Of a DNA stretch of 64,000 bases, positions 61,429 to 64,000 are shown piece after piece (the first letter of the stretch is position 1; each line of letters begins with the position of its first letter). The stretch is from Fibrobacter succinogenes. Lineage in GTDB: Bacteria; Fibrobacterota; Fibrobacteria; Fibrobacterales; Fibrobacteraceae. The notes beneath the pieces were generated by a model. That model had not been told where the DNA came from. It saw nothing but the letters and a program-made list of their open reading frames with translations, and ran no database searches. The stretch spans positions 45,187 to 109,186 of the forward strand of contig NZ_CACZDK010000022.1 in the NCBI RefSeq assembly GCF_902779965.1, in the 5' to 3' direction. A program made the translations under genes and the position numbers.

Positions 61429-62583
61429 CTACACCAGTTTTTCGGCTTCGCCTTCGGCGTACTTTCCGTACAAAATAGCAACGATATCTTTCTTGGGGAC
61501 TTTTTGCCCCGTCTCTTTGAGGCTCACGCGAAGGCGATCGAGCATCGCTTTGTCGATTTCTTTCCAGTACTGGTTTGTCTCGGTGAGCGTCCAGAGTTTG
61601 TCATCGCCACCGCTGATGGTCACGAGTTTCGCCTTGAAGAACGTTCCCAATGCGCGGTTGATAATGCTACTTGTCGTGCCGGCAATGTTCTTTGAAACAA
61701 TTTCTTGCACCAAATCTTGCTTGTTCATCGGCACAAACGACGTGATGTCGCAGGCTTCCGCATAAATCTTTTTAAGCATGTTGCGCGGGAACATGTCCCA
61801 GCCTTTACGCTTGAGCGCCTTCGCCAAAATCATCTGCGAATCTTCTTCGACAGCGACTTTCTGCTCGGCTAGCGCAACCGTATACGAGCCGCCGCCCACA
61901 TCCGTCATTTGCACAAAGTCCGCGGACTTCACAAAATCCTTGAACGTCTTGAAACCGAGGCGCTTTTCGTTAAACGCGTTATCAATCCCGAGCATCTTGG
62001 GTTTAATCGCGGCAAGCGCAATTGGACCATCTTCTTTCTGCAAAACGCTGCGGAGCATTTCCATGGAATCAATTTTTTCCGAAACAAGTCGATTTGCTCG
62101 TTCCTTGGCATCCGTCACATCGTCGCCAGAATCTTCATCGGCCACTGTAGTATCGTCCGTATAAATGTAACGAGAGCAAGAATTCTTGACGCACTCGCTC
62201 AGCGGGGACTTGGGCCCCACGCCAATCACTTCCTTGCCCTGCTCACGAAGTTTGCGGAAAAGCGGCGAAAAATCGGAATCGCCAGTCGCAAGGACAATCC
62301 ACTGCACCTGGGAATCCAGCGCAACTTCCATCGTATCGACCGTCATCTTGATGTCCGTCGAATTTTTACCACTCACTGGGTGGAACGTGTGCACGAGCTC
62401 AAAACCGTTCTCGTTGAGCGTCGATTGCATGGGAATCAGCTGCGGCGAAGACCATTTACCATACGCCTTGCGCACGACAATTTGCCCCAGCGGCAAAAGT
62501 TCATCCATCAGCGACTGCACGCCATCGTGCTTGATCCAATTGGTAAGGTTTTCCGCGTCGATAAAAATTGCAATGTGGTTCAT
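61429..62583 (-). CDS. NYN-domain ribonuclease-like protein with LOTUS/OST-HTH domains (384 aa)
   Basis: The N-terminal NYN (PIN-like) nuclease domain (about 1-150) has acidic active-site residues in [11 protein letters not shown] (Asp9, Glu11, Asn12), STDIKMTVD and [12 protein letters not shown] charged linker (about 155-170) leads to a winged-helix OST-HTH/LOTUS domain (about 180-255, [35 protein letters not shown]...F). A second similar helical region follows (about 260-384). This is the NYN-LOTUS architecture of RNA-binding proteins such as LabA relatives and Limkain b1. It probably binds or cleaves RNA in the cytoplasm; the target is unknown. Confidence 0.88.
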   Translation of the reverse strand: MNHIAIFIDAENLTNWIKHDGVQSLMDELLPLGQIVVRKAYGKWSSPQLIPMQSTLNENGFELVHTFHPVSGKNSTDIKMTVDTMEVALDSQVQWIVLATGDSDFSPLFRKLREQGKEVIGVGPKSPLSECVKNSCSRYIYTDDTTVADEDSGDDVTDAKERANRLVSEKIDSMEMLRSVLQKEDGPIALAAIKPKMLGIDNAFNEKRLGFKTFKDFVKSADFVQMTDVGGGSYTVALAEQKVAVEEDSQMILAKALKRKGWDMFPRNMLKKIYAEACDITSFVPMNKQDLVQEIVSKNIAGTTSSIINRALGTFFKAKLVTISGGDDKLWTLTETNQYWKEIDKAMLDRLRVSLKETGQKVPKKDIVAILYGKYAEGEAEKLV

Positions 62584-62891
62584 GATGGTATATATAGTAA
62601 AGTAGGAAGTAAACGGTAGACAGTAGGAAGTTACTAGTTTGGAGTTACTAGTTACTGCGACTGCTTAGCGGCATCCTGTTTGTTAATTCCCTTCTAGCTA
62701 TTAACCAGCAACAATCAATCAACATCTGCGGTACGCCCCTAAACTTACAAAATTCTGTTTTAAGCCTAACTTTTTGACAAAATGTCCATAACAAAATATT
62801 TACATTCGTGATTATTCTATCTTAAAAGAATAAATTTTAATTGGGTTTAGAGGTCCAAAGAGACATTTTTGGATTATAAAAGGAGTGTTGA
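62584..62891. other. Intergenic gap: word repeats, then the promoter region of the CE1 gene
   Basis: The left part (about 62595-62665) is a TAGGAAG/ACTAGTT word-repeat tract. The right part holds a good promoter (62774-62802) and a leader of about 80 bases ending in AAAGGAG before the ATG at 62892. TTCTATCTTAAAAGAATAAA lies between them and can form a weak hairpin. Confidence 0.6.
62774..62802 (+). promoter_or_regulatory. Sigma70-type promoter of the CE1 esterase gene
   Basis: A -35 TTGACA (62774-62779), a 17-base spacer and a -10 TATTTA (62797-62802). Confidence 0.7.
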
Positions 62892-64000
62892 ATGAAAGCC
62901 AAACGTCTTTCGTTAGTATCTGCAGCATGCATTGCTGCGTTATGTTCCACGTCATTTGCTTATACGATCAGCGGTAAAGTTTCCGATGATCAGGGCAAGG
63001 CAATCAAGGATGTCGATGTCAGCTTGCTCAAGGAAGGCAAGACCACAAAGACAGACGACAAGGGCGAATTCACCATCCACGAAGATGAAAAAGATTCGAT
63101 CCCAACCGCCATCCATCCAAATTTCAAAAACGCCGTCGGATATATCAACATCAACAACGGCATTCTTTCTTACTCCCAGAGCAGTACTTCCCCTGTTCAG
63201 GTGAAGATTTACAACTCTCTCGGCAACCAAGTTTTCACCAAAACTTTGCAGGGTGCAGGCTCATACGACTTGAGCAAGGGTCTCAGCGCTAAGGGCACCT
63301 ACTTTGCACAGGTCTCCGTCGGCAGCGCAAAGCAGAATTTCAAGTTCACGACCGAAGGCAGCTACAACAGCTCTTTCGGCACACAAGCTGGCGCAAGCGC
63401 CCTCATGAAGGACGCACAAAAGGATGAAGCTATCCAATTTACCACCGAAGGCTACGATACGCTCACCATCAAGCTCAACACGCTCGATACCACGCTCAAC
63501 GTGAAGCTCACGAAGACCCCGCCTCCGGCACCGACATTCAAATTCGGTTACGCCTTGAAGAACGACCCGACCCCGAGTAAGGGCTGCGGCACGACTTCCA
63601 AGGAAAACGGCGACCGTTTCGAAATGAGAGTCGGCAGCGACAACCGCGAATACTTCATCACGCTACCGAAGAACTACGACAACAAGAAACCTTACAAATT
63701 GCTCTTTGCCATGCACTGCATGGGCTCTAACGCCGAAGACTTCGTCCACCACTATGCGGACCAAGACCATCCGTCTCCATACTACGGCCAGCAGAAACTC
63801 GACACCGAAGGCAACTACATCTTCGTTTCTCCGCGTGGCGATACCGACGGCATGCCGTGGAGCGTATCTAGCGACAAGGACCACAAGTTCATCAACCAGT
63901 TGCTTACGACTCTCGAAGAAAACTACTGCATTGACACCAGCCGCGTGTTCATGACGGGCTTCAGCTTCGGCGCCATGGTCACGAACTCCATGGCCCAGGA
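62892..64000 (+). CDS. Secreted CE1-type carbohydrate esterase, N-terminal 369 residues (runs off the right edge)
   Basis: AAAGGAG precedes the ATG. The signal peptide ends TSFA before YTISG. Residues of about 24-70 are a CarboxypepD_reg-like strand domain (ISGKVSDDQGKAIKDVDVSL). Residues of about 100-155 (VQVKIYNSLGNQVFTKTL ... LSAKGTYFAQVSVG) look like a T9SS sorting-type domain in an internal position. From about 215 an alpha/beta-hydrolase of the feruloyl or acetylxylan esterase type (CE1, related to PHB depolymerases) follows: LLFAMHCMGSNAEDF, the oxyanion region, and nucleophile Ser358 in TGFSFGAM. The catalytic Asp and His lie beyond the window. Likely role: deacylation of hemicellulose. 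Confidence 0.88.
   Translation, partial: MKAKRLSLVSAACIAALCSTSFAYTISGKVSDDQGKAIKDVDVSLLKEGKTTKTDDKGEFTIHEDEKDSIPTAIHPNFKNAVGYININNGILSYSQSSTSPVQVKIYNSLGNQVFTKTLQGAGSYDLSKGLSAKGTYFAQVSVGSAKQNFKFTTEGSYNSSFGTQAGASALMKDAQKDEAIQFTTEGYDTLTIKLNTLDTTLNVKLTKTPPPAPTFKFGYALKNDPTPSKGCGTTSKENGDRFEMRVGSDNREYFITLPKNYDNKKPYKLLFAMHCMGSNAEDFVHHYADQDHPSPYYGQQKLDTEGNYIFVSPRGDTDGMPWSVSSDKDHKFINQLLTTLEENYCIDTSRVFMTGFSFGAMVTNSMAQ

Overview
The window is a piece of a Fibrobacter chromosome (F. succinogenes or a close relative). The main evidence is a family seen essentially only in that genus: lipoproteins carrying the 'Fibrobacter succinogenes major paralogous' (FISUMP, TIGR02145/PF09603) domain, partnered with TIGR02147/DUF4423 paralogous proteins. 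A cytoplasmic-looking GH5 glucanase, a CE1-type esterase, Ser-rich linkers, a TSP3/OmpA outer-membrane protein and a probable T9SS-secreted giant protein fit a cellulolytic, Gram-negative, anaerobic gut bacterium. No CRISPR array, IS element, rRNA or recognisable prophage was seen.

Layout. Bases 1-16,000 are three parallel minus-strand operons. Each begins with a TIGR02147 helix-turn-helix protein and continues with one to three FISUMP lipoproteins: 6422 to <1, 9029 to 6692, and 15936 to 9213. Two of the operons end in the same hairpin sequence. The first two regulators have upstream regions that are nearly superimposable, except that every copy of a 7-base half-site has changed together (GAATACA in one, GAACATA in the other) at closely conserved spacing. 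This looks like paralogue-specific autoregulation. All three regulators appear to be read from leaderless transcripts. Bases 16,100-18,560 encode a Na+-pumping decarboxylase (beta subunit, biotin carrier, enlarged gamma-like subunit) without its alpha subunit. Bases 18,860-23,030 encode two lipoproteins that keep the N-terminal part of the FISUMP lipoproteins but end in a histidine-phosphatase domain.

Bases 23,100-38,160 are mixed: an acetyl-CoA hydrolase/transferase, GtrA, OmpA with eight TSP3 repeats, a Wzc-like tyrosine autokinase, a MacB-type ABC exporter pair, KDPG aldolase, a GGDEF response regulator, MqnA of the futalosine menaquinone pathway, GH5, and a small-ORF/GNAT pair. The GNAT pair lies between two copies of the last 39 bases of the GH5 gene. 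Bases 38,170-51,350 hold a 4,085-residue secreted esterase/adhesin with carbohydrate-binding-like modules, flanked by a lipoprotein and a small secreted protein. Bases 51,790-55,855 carry envelope proteins, a thioredoxin-like protein and a GT2 enzyme, tightly coupled to ftsY and clpP. An AT-rich 640-base gap holds four TTACGTAAA palindromes in two evenly spaced pairs. The right end has aroD, a PTS EIIA protein, tRNA-Val(CAC), a TolC-family protein, an NYN-LOTUS protein and the start of a CE1 esterase.

Intergenic DNA across the window carries two families of dispersed repeats: palindromes built on GGATCCTTCG...CTCAGGATGAC, and low-complexity tracts built from 7-8 base words such as TAGGAAG, TTAGAAC and ACTAGTA. 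All family assignments come from reading motifs in the sequence. No database search was run.
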